Shown: positions 17,523 through 25,942, counted from the first letter of the stretch. The stretch is DNA of 64,000 nucleotides from Anaeromassilibacillus sp. An250 (GCF_002159845.1 NZ_NFJK01000019.1:1-64000), one strand, 5' to 3'. Notes: generated from the letters alone by a model not told the origin. Made by a program: numbers and translations.

Positions 17523-18509
17523 TTACAGCGGGTATTTGCGCAGACGCATCCCCTGCACCGGCACCTTCAGTTGCCTGATCGTCGGCACCGCCTCGTACAA
17601 TACATTGTCGATCTGGATGAGCGGCACGGCCCCCCGCCGCAGGACCGTGTATTGGTGGCCGTATTTGGTCAAACGCGCTTCCACATCCTGCAAGCGCTGT
17701 TCCTTGTTTTCAAACCACGCCTCTATGTCGATGAAGACCGACTGCGAGCGCTCCAAAAACGGGAATACAAAGTCGAGCCCGATGCCGGTCGGGGTTTCCA
17801 TGACCTCCTTCTTGCTCCGCAGGAAATTCTTCACGGCGATTTCCAGGGAACTGTGGATGTCCACCGCAAAGAGCATTTTTGCCAGCCGGTTGGCCCGGTG
17901 CAGCTCCGCCATGCGCTGTCCCACGCGCTTGCGCTCCTCCTTGGAGAAAAAGTCATAGATGCAGCTGCTCTCCCGCAGCAGCCACAGCAGCATCACCGTC
18001 TCGTCGGCCATTTCCCCGTCCTCGAGGACGTCGGCCCGCATGCCCTCGGTCAGCCGGGTATATGTGGCGGGGTCGCTCCGATATTCGCGCATCGTGACGC
18101 TCGCGCTGTCATAGTCCATATCGCAGCCGAGCAAGTTCGGAATCTCCTCCAGGAGATCCATGCCCTTGAGCGGGTCGGAAAAGGCGTGTTCAATTTTCTT
18201 CAGGGTGCGTCTGGAAAAATGCGTGACCCGGGCCAACAGCTCCGGCAGCGGCATCTGGACGGCGCCTTTCTTTTTCAGGAGCGCACGGAAAACCTCCTGC
18301 CGGTGCGGGAACGCCGCTGCGTTTTCCACATCCTGCTTGGAAACAGTGGAAAACTCGCTTTGCAGCCCGTCCTCCTCCATGGCCCATTCCAGGATTGCGG
18401 CCGCGGCCATGCAGCGCACCGCGATCTTTTTCACCGTCGTCATATGCAGGCTATCCTGCGCGTTGAGTGCGATCAGGGCGAATTGCTGTGCAAATGTCAA
18501 TTCTTTCAT
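17523..18509 (-). CDS. Hypothetical protein, possibly GPP34/Vps74-like
   Basis: A 328-residue, mostly helical cytoplasmic protein with no signal or membrane segment. The N-terminal part (LTFAQQFALIALNAQD... followed by alanine-rich helices) and the middle helical bundle resemble bacterial GPP34-domain proteins. In eukaryotes that domain binds PI4P lipids; bacterial functions are not established. The C-terminal half contains FLERSQSVFIDIEAWFENKEQRL. The GAGGAGG site lies 7 bases before the ATG at 18509. The promoter (18574-18601) is followed by three tandem heptamers that may be an operator, and a MerR-like gene follows in the same transcription unit. The family assignment is tentative. Confidence 0.6.
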   Translation of the reverse strand: MKELTFAQQFALIALNAQDSLHMTTVKKIAVRCMAAAAILEWAMEEDGLQSEFSTVSKQDVENAAAFPHRQEVFRALLKKKGAVQMPLPELLARVTHFSRRTLKKIEHAFSDPLKGMDLLEEIPNLLGCDMDYDSASVTMREYRSDPATYTRLTEGMRADVLEDGEMADETVMLLWLLRESSCIYDFFSKEERKRVGQRMAELHRANRLAKMLFAVDIHSSLEIAVKNFLRSKKEVMETPTGIGLDFVFPFLERSQSVFIDIEAWFENKEQRLQDVEARLTKYGHQYTVLRRGAVPLIQIDNVLYEAVPTIRQLKVPVQGMRLRKYPL

Positions 18510-18546
18510 GGTCCATTCCTCCTCATTGTGGATGGTACCGTCAGCT

Positions 18547-18567
18547 TACTTACTACTTACTACTTAC
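18547..18567 (-). repeat. Three perfect tandem heptamers at the transcription start
   Basis: tacttac at 18547-18553, 18554-18560 and 18561-18567 (GTAAGTA on the coding strand). They begin 6 bases after the -10 element of the promoter at 18574-18601, where the +1 and initial transcribed region should be. The position suggests an operator, possibly for the co-transcribed MerR-like protein. Confidence 0.55.
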
Positions 18568-18573
18568 GATTTA

Positions 18574-18601
18574 AATATACCATCTTTTTTTCCGTTGTCA
18601 A
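18574..18601 (-). promoter_or_regulatory. Promoter of the GPP34-like/MerR-like unit
   Basis: On the minus strand, TTGACA (18601-18596), a 16-base spacer and TATATT (18579-18574). The remainder of the gap to 18838 is GC-rich and holds no recognisable gene. Confidence 0.75.
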
Positions 18602-18838
18602 TGGGTTTGAACGATTTTGATAAAATTTTTCACGCCATACGTTTCAACCATAGACGTTCCGCGCACGGGCCGCGCGCCGGTACGCCCTTTCCCGCTTCCC
18701 CGCGTCCGCCCGGAACGTTTCCCGCCGGTTTAAAACTAGCAAAACGCCCGCGAAGCCGAATCTTTTCCATCCGGCCCGCAGGCGTCCATTTGATTAATAA
18801 AACCATTTCACGCATCCAAGAGCGGGCTTATTTGCCGC

Positions 18839-19537
18839 TTATCGGAAGAGGACGTCCCCGTTGGTCGCGAGCACCACGACCTGCCAGGGGATCATCTTGC
18901 CGCTCTGCTGCAAGGCCCGCTTGACCGCGTTCTCAATCCCGCCGCAGCAGGGGACCTCCATGCGCACAACCGTCACGCTCTGGATGTCGTTTTGCCGCAG
19001 GATCTCCGTGAGCTTTTCCGCGTAGTCCCCCTCGTCCAGCTTCGGGCAGCCGATCAGGGTCACACGGCCGCGCATGAACCGGCGGTGGAAATCCCCGCAG
19101 GCGTAGGCGGTGCAGTCCGCGGCGACCAGCAGGCTTGCGCCGTGAAAATAGGGCGCGTTGACCGGGGCCAGCTTGATCTGCACCGGCCATTGGAGCAGTT
19201 CGCTCGGCGCTTCCTCGATGGGTTCCCGCACGGGCGGGGCCTTGCGCTCGATGCGCTTCGCCTGGCTCCCCGGGCAGCCGCACGGCAGGTTCCCGGCCTT
19301 TGCCTGTTTTGCCGCCTCCACCGCCGCCTGGTCATACGCCGGGGCCTCGCGCACTTCAAAGGAGATCGCCCCGGCCGGGCAGGCGGGCAGGCAATCCCCC
19401 AGGCCGTCGCAGTAGTCCTCGCGGAGCAGCTTCGCCTTGCCGTCCACCATGCCGATGGCCCCCTCGTGGCACGCCTGCGCGCACAGGCCGCAGCCGTTGC
19501 ATTTGTCTTCGTCGATTTTGATGATTTTTCGTTCCAT
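18839..19537 (-). CDS. 4Fe-4S dicluster ferredoxin-domain protein
   Basis: A 232-residue iron-sulfur protein. Residues 1-60 hold two ferredoxin motifs: CNGCGLCAQACHEGAI and a looser CDGLGDCLPACPAGAI. A linker with CGCP (about 86-90) leads to a C-terminal domain of about 110 residues with DCTAYACGDFHRRF, LIGCPKLDEGDYAEKLTEIL and VPCCGG. Those extra cysteines suggest further cofactor or redox sites. Such proteins are typically found next to Crp/Fnr regulators in anaerobes and are thought to take part in nitrosative or redox-stress metabolism. The divergent gene at 19669 is exactly such a regulator. The start at 19537 has GGAGG upstream. Reaction and partner are not known. Confidence 0.85.
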   Translation of the reverse strand: MERKIIKIDEDKCNGCGLCAQACHEGAIGMVDGKAKLLREDYCDGLGDCLPACPAGAISFEVREAPAYDQAAVEAAKQAKAGNLPCGCPGSQAKRIERKAPPVREPIEEAPSELLQWPVQIKLAPVNAPYFHGASLLVAADCTAYACGDFHRRFMRGRVTLIGCPKLDEGDYAEKLTEILRQNDIQSVTVVRMEVPCCGGIENAVKRALQQSGKMIPWQVVVLATNGDVLFR

Positions 19538-19596
19538 AGCGGATTTCCTCCTGTCGTCTCAAAACGGTTTCCCGAAGGGCCCTTGCCGGATTTCCC

Positions 19597-19625
19597 TTGC
19601 TTTCTTGCCCTTATCCTACTATACT
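19597..19625 (+). promoter_or_regulatory. Promoter of the Crp/Fnr gene
   Basis: TTGCTT (19597-19602), a 17-base spacer and TATACT (19620-19625) on the plus strand. The 16-bp palindrome at 19640-19655 starts 15 bases after the -10, where a bound regulator would block initiation. Confidence 0.65.
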
Positions 19626-19639
19626 GAATCCAGAATGTC

Positions 19640-19655
19640 TGTTGGAATTCCAACA
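19640..19655. promoter_or_regulatory. Perfect 16-bp palindrome, candidate Crp/Fnr operator
   Basis: tgttggaattccaaca is its own reverse complement. It lies between the Crp/Fnr promoter and its start codon, in the divergent region shared with the ferredoxin gene. Crp/Fnr dimers bind palindromes of this size, so autoregulation is likely; direct evidence is lacking. Confidence 0.6.
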
Positions 19656-19668
19656 AGCGGAGGGAACC

Positions 19669-20346
19669 ATGAAAAAATACAACGAAATTTTGGAGTCCGT
19701 GCCCCTCTTCCGGGGGATTTCCGAAGAAGAAAGGCAGCAAATGCTGGACTGCCTGCGGGCGCAGCAACAGCGCTTTGCGGCGGGCGCGGTGATCCTGCTG
19801 GCCGGGGATCCGGCGGACCGCGTGGGCGTGCTTTTGGAGGGGCGCGCGCAGGTGATCCGGGAGGAATTTTCGGGCAGCCGGACGATTTTAACCGGCCTAA
19901 ACCCGGGCAACCTCTTTGCCGAGGCGTTCGCCTGCGCCTCCGGGGAACACAAAACGCTCCCGGTCACCGTGCTGGCGGTGGCAGAGAGCGTTGTACTGTG
20001 GATGGATTACCGGAAAATTTTGCGTGCCTGCCCTGCGGGCTGCGCCTTCCACCACCGGTTGGTGGAAAATATGCTTGCGGTGGTCGCGGACAAAAATTTG
20101 ATGCTCAACCGCCGGATCGGGCATCTCTCAAAGCGCAGCACGCGGGAAAAGCTGCTCTCCTATCTCTCGGAGCAGGCCGCCCTGCACGGCAGCGCGGCAT
20201 TTTCCATTCCCTTTGACCGGCAGCAGCTGGCGGACTACCTCTGCGTGGAGCGCAGCGCCATGTCCACGGTTTTGTCCAAGCTGCGCGAGGAGGGCGTCCT
20301 CGAGGTGGAACGGAACCGCTTCCGGCTCAAGCAGCTCCCCCGCTAG
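19669..20346 (+). CDS. Crp/Fnr-family transcriptional regulator
   Basis: A 225-residue regulator with an N-terminal cyclic-nucleotide-binding-like beta roll (about 10-125, LFRGISEEERQQMLDCL ... GVLLEGRAQVI ... GNLFAEAFA) and a C-terminal Crp-type winged HTH (about 150-222, FDRQQLADYLCVERSAMSTVLSKLREEGVLEVERNRFRL). It lacks the N-terminal four-cysteine cluster of classical Fnr. The start at 19669 follows GGAGGG by 5 bases. It is divergent from a ferredoxin-type gene. A perfect 16-bp palindrome just upstream of the start suggests control of itself and its neighbour. In Clostridia such pairs often respond to nitrosative or redox stress. Confidence 0.9.
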   Translation: MKKYNEILESVPLFRGISEEERQQMLDCLRAQQQRFAAGAVILLAGDPADRVGVLLEGRAQVIREEFSGSRTILTGLNPGNLFAEAFACASGEHKTLPVTVLAVAESVVLWMDYRKILRACPAGCAFHHRLVENMLAVVADKNLMLNRRIGHLSKRSTREKLLSYLSEQAALHGSAAFSIPFDRQQLADYLCVERSAMSTVLSKLREEGVLEVERNRFRLKQLPR

Positions 20347-20622
20347 GCGGCCGCTGCCGGAGGGATGGCGGGGTACGCGCAGGGGCAGAAGCCAAACAGC
20401 CGCAGCCGCTTGTACGAACGGAAAGGGAGCGCATTTGCCCGCAGCCGGAAAAACAGCAGGCTTCCCTGGACCTTTCCGGAAGGCCCTGTTCTTGGTAAAA
20501 TCATTCCCCTTCTTTTTCGCGCTCTTGTTCCGCACGGTGGAGGCGGAGGGGTTCCCCTATGCGTTAAAAGGCCGGCCCATGGGGACTCCCCGTTGGGCCA
20601 GCCGTTTGATCCGTCTTTTCTG
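20347..20622. other. No gene recognised between crp and the thioesterase
   Basis: Convergent intergenic region of about 275 bases. It contains pairable segments, such as ggcccatgggg with ccccgttgggcc near 20573-20600, followed by a weak T-rich stretch that might terminate the Crp gene. I see no convincing protein or RNA gene. Confidence 0.4.
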
Positions 20623-21348
20623 TTATGGTTCGGCCTTTGCGGAAAAGCTCAGGCCGCGCTCGTGGTCGCCGTATAGGAAAAACCCGCCGCCCTCTGTGGG
20701 GCCGCCGTAGATTTTGAGCGTCTCCCCCAGATTGCTCTCGCTGATATAGCTGATTTGGATTTTCCGCAGCGGCTGCCGGCGCATCTCTGCGGGCAGGAAG
20801 TCCATCAGCACGTCCCCATAGACCGCATTGTTCAGGTGGTGGTTGAAATCCAGGTCCGAATAATAGATGGGCCGCTCGCCCAAAAGCGGCAGCCCCTCCG
20901 GGACCGTGAGGCGGTCCACCCGGTCTTCCGGGGGGACCTTGGCGTCCTGGAAGATGTTGTATGCCAAGAACACCTTTGGGCGCAGGATTTTATGCGTATC
21001 CGGGTTGGCGGATACGGACGTCTGCATGATGCGGGCGATCTCCTCCCCATCCGCATAAACGACGAAATCGCGGTAAAACTGCACGCCCACCGTGCCGCGC
21101 GGATGGGTCTTTATGGTCAGGACATCGTTATGGACGGGCAACCGCTTGATGAGCAGGCGGTAGTTTGTCATCAAAAAGACGATCCCATCCGCCTTCAACC
21201 GCTCATAGCCGATCCCCAGCTCCCCAAGGTGCTGTTCGCTGGTCTCCTGCGCCATGCGCAGCAGGACGCTCAATTTGATCTTTTCGTTTGCGCCCACCTC
21301 ATAGCTGGCGACCTGCACCGTCCGGCTGAATTCTTCTACTGTAACCAT
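20623..21348 (-). CDS. Acyl-ACP thioesterase
   Basis: A 241-residue protein of the plant FAT-like acyl-ACP thioesterase family, which releases free fatty acids from acyl-carrier protein. It has two hot-dog domains. The first (about 5-130) carries the helix KLSVLLRMAQETSEQHLGELGIGYERL and TNYRLLIKRLPVHNDVLTIKT. The second contains the catalytic-type DLDFNHHLNNAVYGDVLMD, matching the Asn-His segment of the family. The start was moved to the ATG at 21348 because AGGAGG lies 7 bases before it; the six residues upstream have no site. It lies 145 bases downstream of serS on the same strand. Chain-length preference cannot be read from the sequence. Confidence 0.9.
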   Translation of the reverse strand: MVTVEEFSRTVQVASYEVGANEKIKLSVLLRMAQETSEQHLGELGIGYERLKADGIVFLMTNYRLLIKRLPVHNDVLTIKTHPRGTVGVQFYRDFVVYADGEEIARIMQTSVSANPDTHKILRPKVFLAYNIFQDAKVPPEDRVDRLTVPEGLPLLGERPIYYSDLDFNHHLNNAVYGDVLMDFLPAEMRRQPLRKIQISYISESNLGETLKIYGGPTEGGGFFLYGDHERGLSFSAKAEP

Positions 21349-21493
21349 CCAACTCCTCCTTGCCACGTTCTATTTCATGGCAAATGATCACAATCCCCCG
21401 GGCCGCTACATGGCGCCGGGGGATCTTGTCTGCTTGTTTTCCTTTCCGGCAAGCCCGGGGGGTTCCGCCGCGCGGCGGCCCCATGGACAGGGA

Positions 21494-22771
21494 TTACCGG
21501 ATTACGTCGATCCCCATATACGGGCGCAGGACCTCCGGGACGGTGATGCTTCCGTCCGCGTTCTGGTACTGCTCGACGATGGCGGGCATCACGCGGCTGG
21601 TCGCCAGGCCGGAGGCGTTCAGCGTGTTGACGAAGTGCAGCTTGCCGTCCTCCCCGCGGTACTTCATGTTGCCGCGGCGCGCCTGGTAGTCGCGCGCATT
21701 GGACGCGGAGCTGACCTCCTTATAGATGCCCATGCTCGGGATCCAAACTTCGATATCGTAGGTGCGCGCCATGGAGAAGGAGCAGTCGCCCGCGGCGAGC
21801 TTGCTCAGGCGGTAATGGAGCCCCAGCTCCTGCACCAGACGCTCGGCCTTGCCGACCATCTCCGCGAAGGCCGCGTCGGAGCCCTCCGGCGTGGTGTACT
21901 GCACCATCTCGACCTTATTGAACTGGTGGCCGCGGATCATGCCGCGCTCTTCCGCGCGGTAGGAGCCCGCCTCGCGGCGGTAGCACGGCGTATAGGCGAT
22001 GTATTTGCGCGGCAGCTCGTCCAGCGTGAGGACCTCGTCGCGGTGGAGGTTCACCAGCGCGGTCTCCGCGGTGGGCAGCATGAATTTGCGGTCGGCGCTG
22101 GTCGGGTTGGCGATCCAGTAGTCCTCCTCCACAAATTTCGGGAACTGCCCGGCGACATAGCCGCATTCGTAGTTCAGCATATGCGGCGGCAGGATCAGCT
22201 CATAGCCGTCGCCCAGGTGTTCATTCACAAAGAAGTTGAGCAGCGCCCACTCCATGCGCGCGCCCCAGCCGCGGTAGATCCAGGCGCCGTTTCCGCCGAT
22301 CTTCGCGCCGCGCTGGTAGTCGATCATGCCGTGCGCCTCGCAGAGGTCCACGTGGTTTTTCATCGGGAAGTCGAAGACCGGCTTCTCCTTGAAATAGTGC
22401 AGCGGGACGTTCTGCTCCTTGCCGCCCGCCACGACGTCCTCGTCCGGCAGGTTCGGCAGGGAGAGCATCAGGTCCTTCTGCTTTTCCTCCAGCTCGCCGA
22501 GCTCCGCGTCATACTCCTTGATCTCCGCGGAGAGGACCTTCATCTGCGCCATCAATTCGGTGGTGTCCTGGCCCGCCTTCTTCATGGCCGGGATCTGCTT
22601 GGACGCGGCGTTCTGCTCCGCCTTCTTTGCCTCCACCTTGCCGGTGACGGCGCGGCGGTCCACGTCAATCTTCAAAATCTCGTCGATCACGCTGTCGAGA
22701 TTCATTTCTCTCTTTTGAATGGCCGCTTTTACCTTGTCCGGTTCTGTCCGGATCATCTTTAAATCCAACAT
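21494..22771 (-). CDS. serS: Seryl-tRNA synthetase
   Basis: A 425-residue class II aminoacyl-tRNA synthetase that charges tRNA-Ser (and tRNA-Sec). The N-terminal long coiled coil (about 28-105) binds the variable arm of tRNA-Ser. The catalytic core has class II motifs 2 (CYRREAGSYRAEERGMIRGHQFNKVE) and 3 (ASGLATSRVMPAIVEQYQNADGSITVPEVLRPYMG). Length is normal. The ATG at 22771 has AAGGAG 8 bases upstream. No T-box leader is visible. It sits directly downstream of parB, separated by a near-canonical parS site, on the same strand. Confidence 0.97.
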   Translation of the reverse strand: MLDLKMIRTEPDKVKAAIQKREMNLDSVIDEILKIDVDRRAVTGKVEAKKAEQNAASKQIPAMKKAGQDTTELMAQMKVLSAEIKEYDAELGELEEKQKDLMLSLPNLPDEDVVAGGKEQNVPLHYFKEKPVFDFPMKNHVDLCEAHGMIDYQRGAKIGGNGAWIYRGWGARMEWALLNFFVNEHLGDGYELILPPHMLNYECGYVAGQFPKFVEEDYWIANPTSADRKFMLPTAETALVNLHRDEVLTLDELPRKYIAYTPCYRREAGSYRAEERGMIRGHQFNKVEMVQYTTPEGSDAAFAEMVGKAERLVQELGLHYRLSKLAAGDCSFSMARTYDIEVWIPSMGIYKEVSSASNARDYQARRGNMKYRGEDGKLHFVNTLNASGLATSRVMPAIVEQYQNADGSITVPEVLRPYMGIDVIR

Positions 22772-22801
22772 GTTCGTTGCTCCTTTGTTTTCTGTATGTG
22801 A

Positions 22802-22817
22802 TGTTTCATGTGAAACA
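22802..22817. promoter_or_regulatory. parS site (one mismatch) between parB and serS
   Basis: TGTTTCATGTGAAACA, close to the TGTTCCACGTGAAACA consensus bound by ParB/Spo0J and a perfect inverted repeat apart from the central bases. It is adjacent to the parB stop codon. Confidence 0.8.
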
Positions 22818-22818
22818 T

Positions 22819-23682
22819 TCAATCGTCTTCCTGGTCAAACAGCTTCATCAGGCCTGCGAGGTCGTCCTCCCCATAGAACTCGATCTGTAGGGTGCCCCGC
22901 TTTTTCGTGCCGCTCACCCGGACCTTCCGGCCCAGATGCTCGTTGAGCGCCAGCTCCACCTCGTCGAAGTAGTGGATGCGCCCGCTCTTGCGCGGCGGCT
23001 TCTTTTCCTCCTTGCCGTTTGCCTTGTTTACAAGCTTTTCCAGCTCGCGCACCGATATACCCTGCTCCACAACCAGCTTCGCCGCCGCGCGCATCTGCTC
23101 CTCGTCCGAAAAGCCGAGCAGCGTGCGGGCATGGCCCGCGGAAAGCTTCCCGGCGGAGACCAGCGCTTGCAGGTCCTCCGGCAGATGCAGCAGGCGGAGC
23201 GCGTTCGCCACCGCGGGGCGGGACTTCCCGACCGTCCGGGAAATCTCCTCCTGCGTCATGCCGTACTGGTCGATCAGCGACTGGTAGCCCTGCGCCTCTT
23301 CCAGGGGGGTCAGGTCCTCGCGCTGCAAATTTTCGATCAGGGCAAGCTCCATGACCTCGTGGTCGCTCATCTCCCGGATGACCACGGGCACCTCCGACAC
23401 GCCCGCCATACGCGCCGCGCGCCACCGGCGTTCCCCGGCGACAATCTGGTAACCGCCGCCCAAAAGCGGCCGCACCAAAAGCGGCTGCAACACGCCGTGC
23501 TGCGCGATGGAATCTGCCAGCTCCGCGAGCGCCTCGTCGTTGAAGTCCTTGCGCGGCTGGGCGCGGTTCGGCTCAATCTCGCTGATCTTCAGCGTGACCG
23601 TCGCGTTGGCGTCCTCCATATCGTTCTCTGCGAAGATCGCGTCCAGGCCCTTGCCCAGGCCGCCCTTCTTTTTTCCCGCCAT
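22819..23682 (-). CDS. parB: Chromosome-partitioning protein ParB (Spo0J)
   Basis: A 287-residue parS-binding CTPase. It has the N-terminal GLGKGLDAIF leader that contacts ParA, the ParB/Srx CTP-binding fold (about 28-115, PRKDFNDEALAELADSI, GERRWRAARMAG, ENLQREDLTPLEEAQGYQSL), a central HTH (MTQEEISRTVGKSRPAVANALRLL), and a C-terminal dimerisation domain. I chose the ATG at 23682, 7 bases after GGGGGTG; an ATG two codons upstream (23688) sits too close to that site. It works with ParA and the parS sites at 22802, 24636 and 31307 to load SMC and segregate origins. It is downstream of parA by 48 bases, the normal operon order. Confidence 0.96.
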   Translation of the reverse strand: MAGKKKGGLGKGLDAIFAENDMEDANATVTLKISEIEPNRAQPRKDFNDEALAELADSIAQHGVLQPLLVRPLLGGGYQIVAGERRWRAARMAGVSEVPVVIREMSDHEVMELALIENLQREDLTPLEEAQGYQSLIDQYGMTQEEISRTVGKSRPAVANALRLLHLPEDLQALVSAGKLSAGHARTLLGFSDEEQMRAAAKLVVEQGISVRELEKLVNKANGKEEKKPPRKSGRIHYFDEVELALNEHLGRKVRVSGTKKRGTLQIEFYGEDDLAGLMKLFDQEDD

Positions 23683-23730
23683 TTTCATTCACCCCCTGTG
23701 CGCTATATTCGGTATCCCTTCGTCCCCAAA

Positions 23731-24498
23731 TCAGGGGGCTGCTTTTTTCAATACTTCGTCGGCCAGGGCGTCGTATGCATAAGCGCCCTTGCTGCTGCGG
23801 TCAAAATAGCAGATCGGGCGCCCGAAGCTCGGCGCTTCGGACAGGCGCACGGTGCGCGGGATCACGGTTGCAAACACCTTGCGCGGGAAATACTTTTTGA
23901 CCTCTTCCACCACCTGCTGCGTCAGGTTCAGGCGGCCGTCGTACATGGTCAGGAGCACGCCCTCGATGTCGAGCTGCTCGTTGTACTGCCGTTTGACGCG
24001 CCGGACCGAATTCATCAGCTGGGAAAGCCCCTCCAACGCGTAATACTCACATTGGATGGGCACCAAGAGCGTGTCCGCCACACAGAGGGCGTTCGTCGTA
24101 ATGATGCCCAGGGACGGCGGGCAATCGATCAGGATAAAATCGTATTCCGCCCGCAGGGGGACGATCGCATTTTTTAAGATGGATTCCCGGTGCTCCATTT
24201 CAATCAGTTCGAGCTCCGCGCCCGCCAGGTCCATGCTGGAGGGCAGCAGGTCGAGGTTGGCAAATTCGGTGTGGATGCGCGCTTCCTGTGCCGGCGTCTC
24301 CCCGATCAACACCTCATACATGGTCTGCTTGACCCTGCGGCGGTCCACGCCGACGCCGCTGGAGGAATTCCCCTGCGGGTCCACATCGACCAGGAGGGTC
24401 TTTTTCCCCTTTGCACCGAGCGCCGCCGAAAGGTTGACCGCCGTGGTGGTCTTGCCCACGCCGCCCTTTTGGTTTGCTACTGCGATGATTTTTCCCAT
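23731..24498 (-). CDS. parA: Chromosome-partitioning ATPase ParA (Soj)
   Basis: A 255-residue Walker-type ATPase that binds DNA non-specifically and regulates DnaA and origin segregation. The deviant Walker A KGGVGKTTT (K11-T19) has the signature lysine K11, and there is a switch I DVDPQGN and a Walker B ILIDCPPSLG. Length is normal. It is upstream of parB in the same operon. A perfect parS site lies 138 bases before its start. Unusually, a low-GC three-gene insert (24724-26766) separates it from noc. Confidence 0.97.
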   Translation of the reverse strand: MGKIIAVANQKGGVGKTTTAVNLSAALGAKGKKTLLVDVDPQGNSSSGVGVDRRRVKQTMYEVLIGETPAQEARIHTEFANLDLLPSSMDLAGAELELIEMEHRESILKNAIVPLRAEYDFILIDCPPSLGIITTNALCVADTLLVPIQCEYYALEGLSQLMNSVRRVKRQYNEQLDIEGVLLTMYDGRLNLTQQVVEEVKKYFPRKVFATVIPRTVRLSEAPSFGRPICYFDRSSKGAYAYDALADEVLKKAAP

Positions 24499-24635
24499 AG
24501 TCCGCCCCCGTTTCCAAAGAAAACCGTCCCCTTTTTCCGTAAAGGGGAGCCTTTACAACGCCCAGCGTTGTAACAATGGTTTTATTATAGCACGGAAGGG
24601 AAGGAAGGAAAAGTATTTCTCCTTGAAATTTGCAA

Positions 24636-24651
24636 TGTTTCACGTGAAACG
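24636..24651. promoter_or_regulatory. parS site upstream of parA
   Basis: TGTTTCACGTGAAACG contains the perfect 14-bp palindrome gtttcacgtgaaac (24637-24650) that forms the ParB/Spo0J recognition core. It is the centre of the gap between parA and the low-GC insert. Confidence 0.92.
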
Positions 24652-24723
24652 AAGAACCCCGCCGCGGATCGCTTCCGGCGGCAGGGCTCTCGGCTGCAAG
24701 ATTTCTTATTCCATTGTGAGGAC

Positions 24724-24981
24724 TTAATCGTAATAAATGAGACGCCTACAACGGGGACATATCTCTTGGCTGCCTTTCGCATGAAGCAATCCCATTACTC
24801 GCATAGAGTGACAATAGGGACAACGCGTCTTTTTATAATCTATAAATATCGCTCCTAAAAACAACCCATAGAATACTAAATTTACTATCCAATTAGGAAA
24901 ATGCAATAAAGTAAATAGAATCATAAAAACACCTGCTGATATATACATGATACTTGTCAATACGCCCCAAAAAGCTTTCAC
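24724..24981 (-). CDS. Small two-TM membrane protein with C-terminal zinc ribbon
   Basis: An 85-residue protein with two predicted transmembrane helices (about 5-23 and 28-46), then a short cytoplasmic zinc ribbon, CPYCHSMRV ... ICPRCRRLI. The only canonical start is a GTG at 24981, which lacks a Shine-Dalgarno. A strong AGGGGGG lies about 30 bases further upstream in an open in-frame stretch, but only non-canonical codons (ATC, ATA) occur at the right spacing, so the true N-terminus is uncertain. It is in the low-GC insert between parA and noc, on the same strand as the secreted-protein gene at 25034. Function is unknown. Confidence 0.6.
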   Translation of the reverse strand: MKAFWGVLTSIMYISAGVFMILFTLLHFPNWIVNLVFYGLFLGAIFIDYKKTRCPYCHSMRVMGLLHAKGSQEICPRCRRLIYYD

Positions 24982-25033
24982 GCTTTTAGGCTGATAATCT
25001 ATAACGATCCCCCCTAAAATTCATAATACAATT

Positions 25034-25942
25034 TTATAATAAAGAAAGCCCTTTTTCTAATAACGCTTGTGTATCATAAAAGTCATCATCATGAATATCC
25101 CGTACATTATCATCGTGCACACAAGTCCCAAGGCCGGACGCCACGTAATAAACATATTTCAGTTCTCTACTTGCACGGTACGGGGAGATATTCCCTGAAC
25201 GCACCTCCCGATAATAAACAACGCTTGCATTATAGGAATGTACCCCCGTGCTTTGGCTTAACTGATATTCACCGTTAATAAGTACAAGAACTGAACCTAA
25301 AAGAATCTTAACCTGTCGTGTCGTTATCTTTAACGTCGTTACAATTACCGCAACTGTGAGGCCCGCTTTTAATGTAAAATCTTCGATTGCCTTATCACGG
25401 ATGTCAAAATACATGGATTCATATAAGGAGACTGTTTTTCCTCCGCCAGATAGGGAATCGATATATTTATCCGAATAAGGCTCTCCCCGGTCCGCTTCCA
25501 AATCCAGCCCAATCACGTTTGCATCGTCGTCTCCCGATCTGGTCAACAATACCTCACGATTGATGTCCATTGTTTTTAAATCAACACGGCCATCACAAAC
25601 CATTTTTTCAATTTCTTCAAAGTTTTCGGGTTGTTCAACATCCTCTATAAAAGTAACGCTATGGTATATAAGATCGGGATTTGCGGTTTCCAGATAGGCT
25701 ATATCATATCTTCCATCCGATAAAAGCCCAATCGTAATACGGTAGTCTTCCGTATAATTGTGGTAATAAGTTGCCTCGCCGAACTCTTCAATTCCACTTG
25801 GGTTATACTCTGCAACAGGGGTTTCACTTGTCTCTATCGCCGCAAAAGAAAAAATAGATGTATTACACACAAAGGTCATGATTAATAGCAAAGAAACGAT
25901 TTTAAAAAGAATACTTTTTTCATATTTATATTCCTTTCTCAT
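25034..25942 (-). CDS. Secreted protein of unknown function in the low-GC insert
   Basis: A 302-residue protein with a signal peptide (about 10-35, KSILFKIVSLLLIMTFVCNTS, cleavage near FSFAA). The mature part is acidic up to about 195. A long hydrophobic stretch follows, AGLTVAVIVTTLKI and VKILLGSVLVLI (about 195-227), then a Tyr-rich segment (YYREVRSG, YVYYVASG) and an Asp-rich tail with HDDDFYD. The hydrophobic hairpin could be membrane-interacting. I do not recognise a family. Codon use and GC are well below the flanking genes. It sits between a LytTR regulator and a zinc-ribbon membrane protein on the same strand, suggesting one imported unit. Confidence 0.7.
   Translation of the reverse strand: MRKEYKYEKSILFKIVSLLLIMTFVCNTSIFSFAAIETSETPVAEYNPSGIEEFGEATYYHNYTEDYRITIGLLSDGRYDIAYLETANPDLIYHSVTFIEDVEQPENFEEIEKMVCDGRVDLKTMDINREVLLTRSGDDDANVIGLDLEADRGEPYSDKYIDSLSGGGKTVSLYESMYFDIRDKAIEDFTLKAGLTVAVIVTTLKITTRQVKILLGSVLVLINGEYQLSQSTGVHSYNASVVYYREVRSGNISPYRASRELKYVYYVASGLGTCVHDDNVRDIHDDDFYDTQALLEKGLSLL

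Noticed and set aside
22772-22822. T-box leader for serS
   Set aside because: The leader is too short and no specifier or antiterminator element is present.
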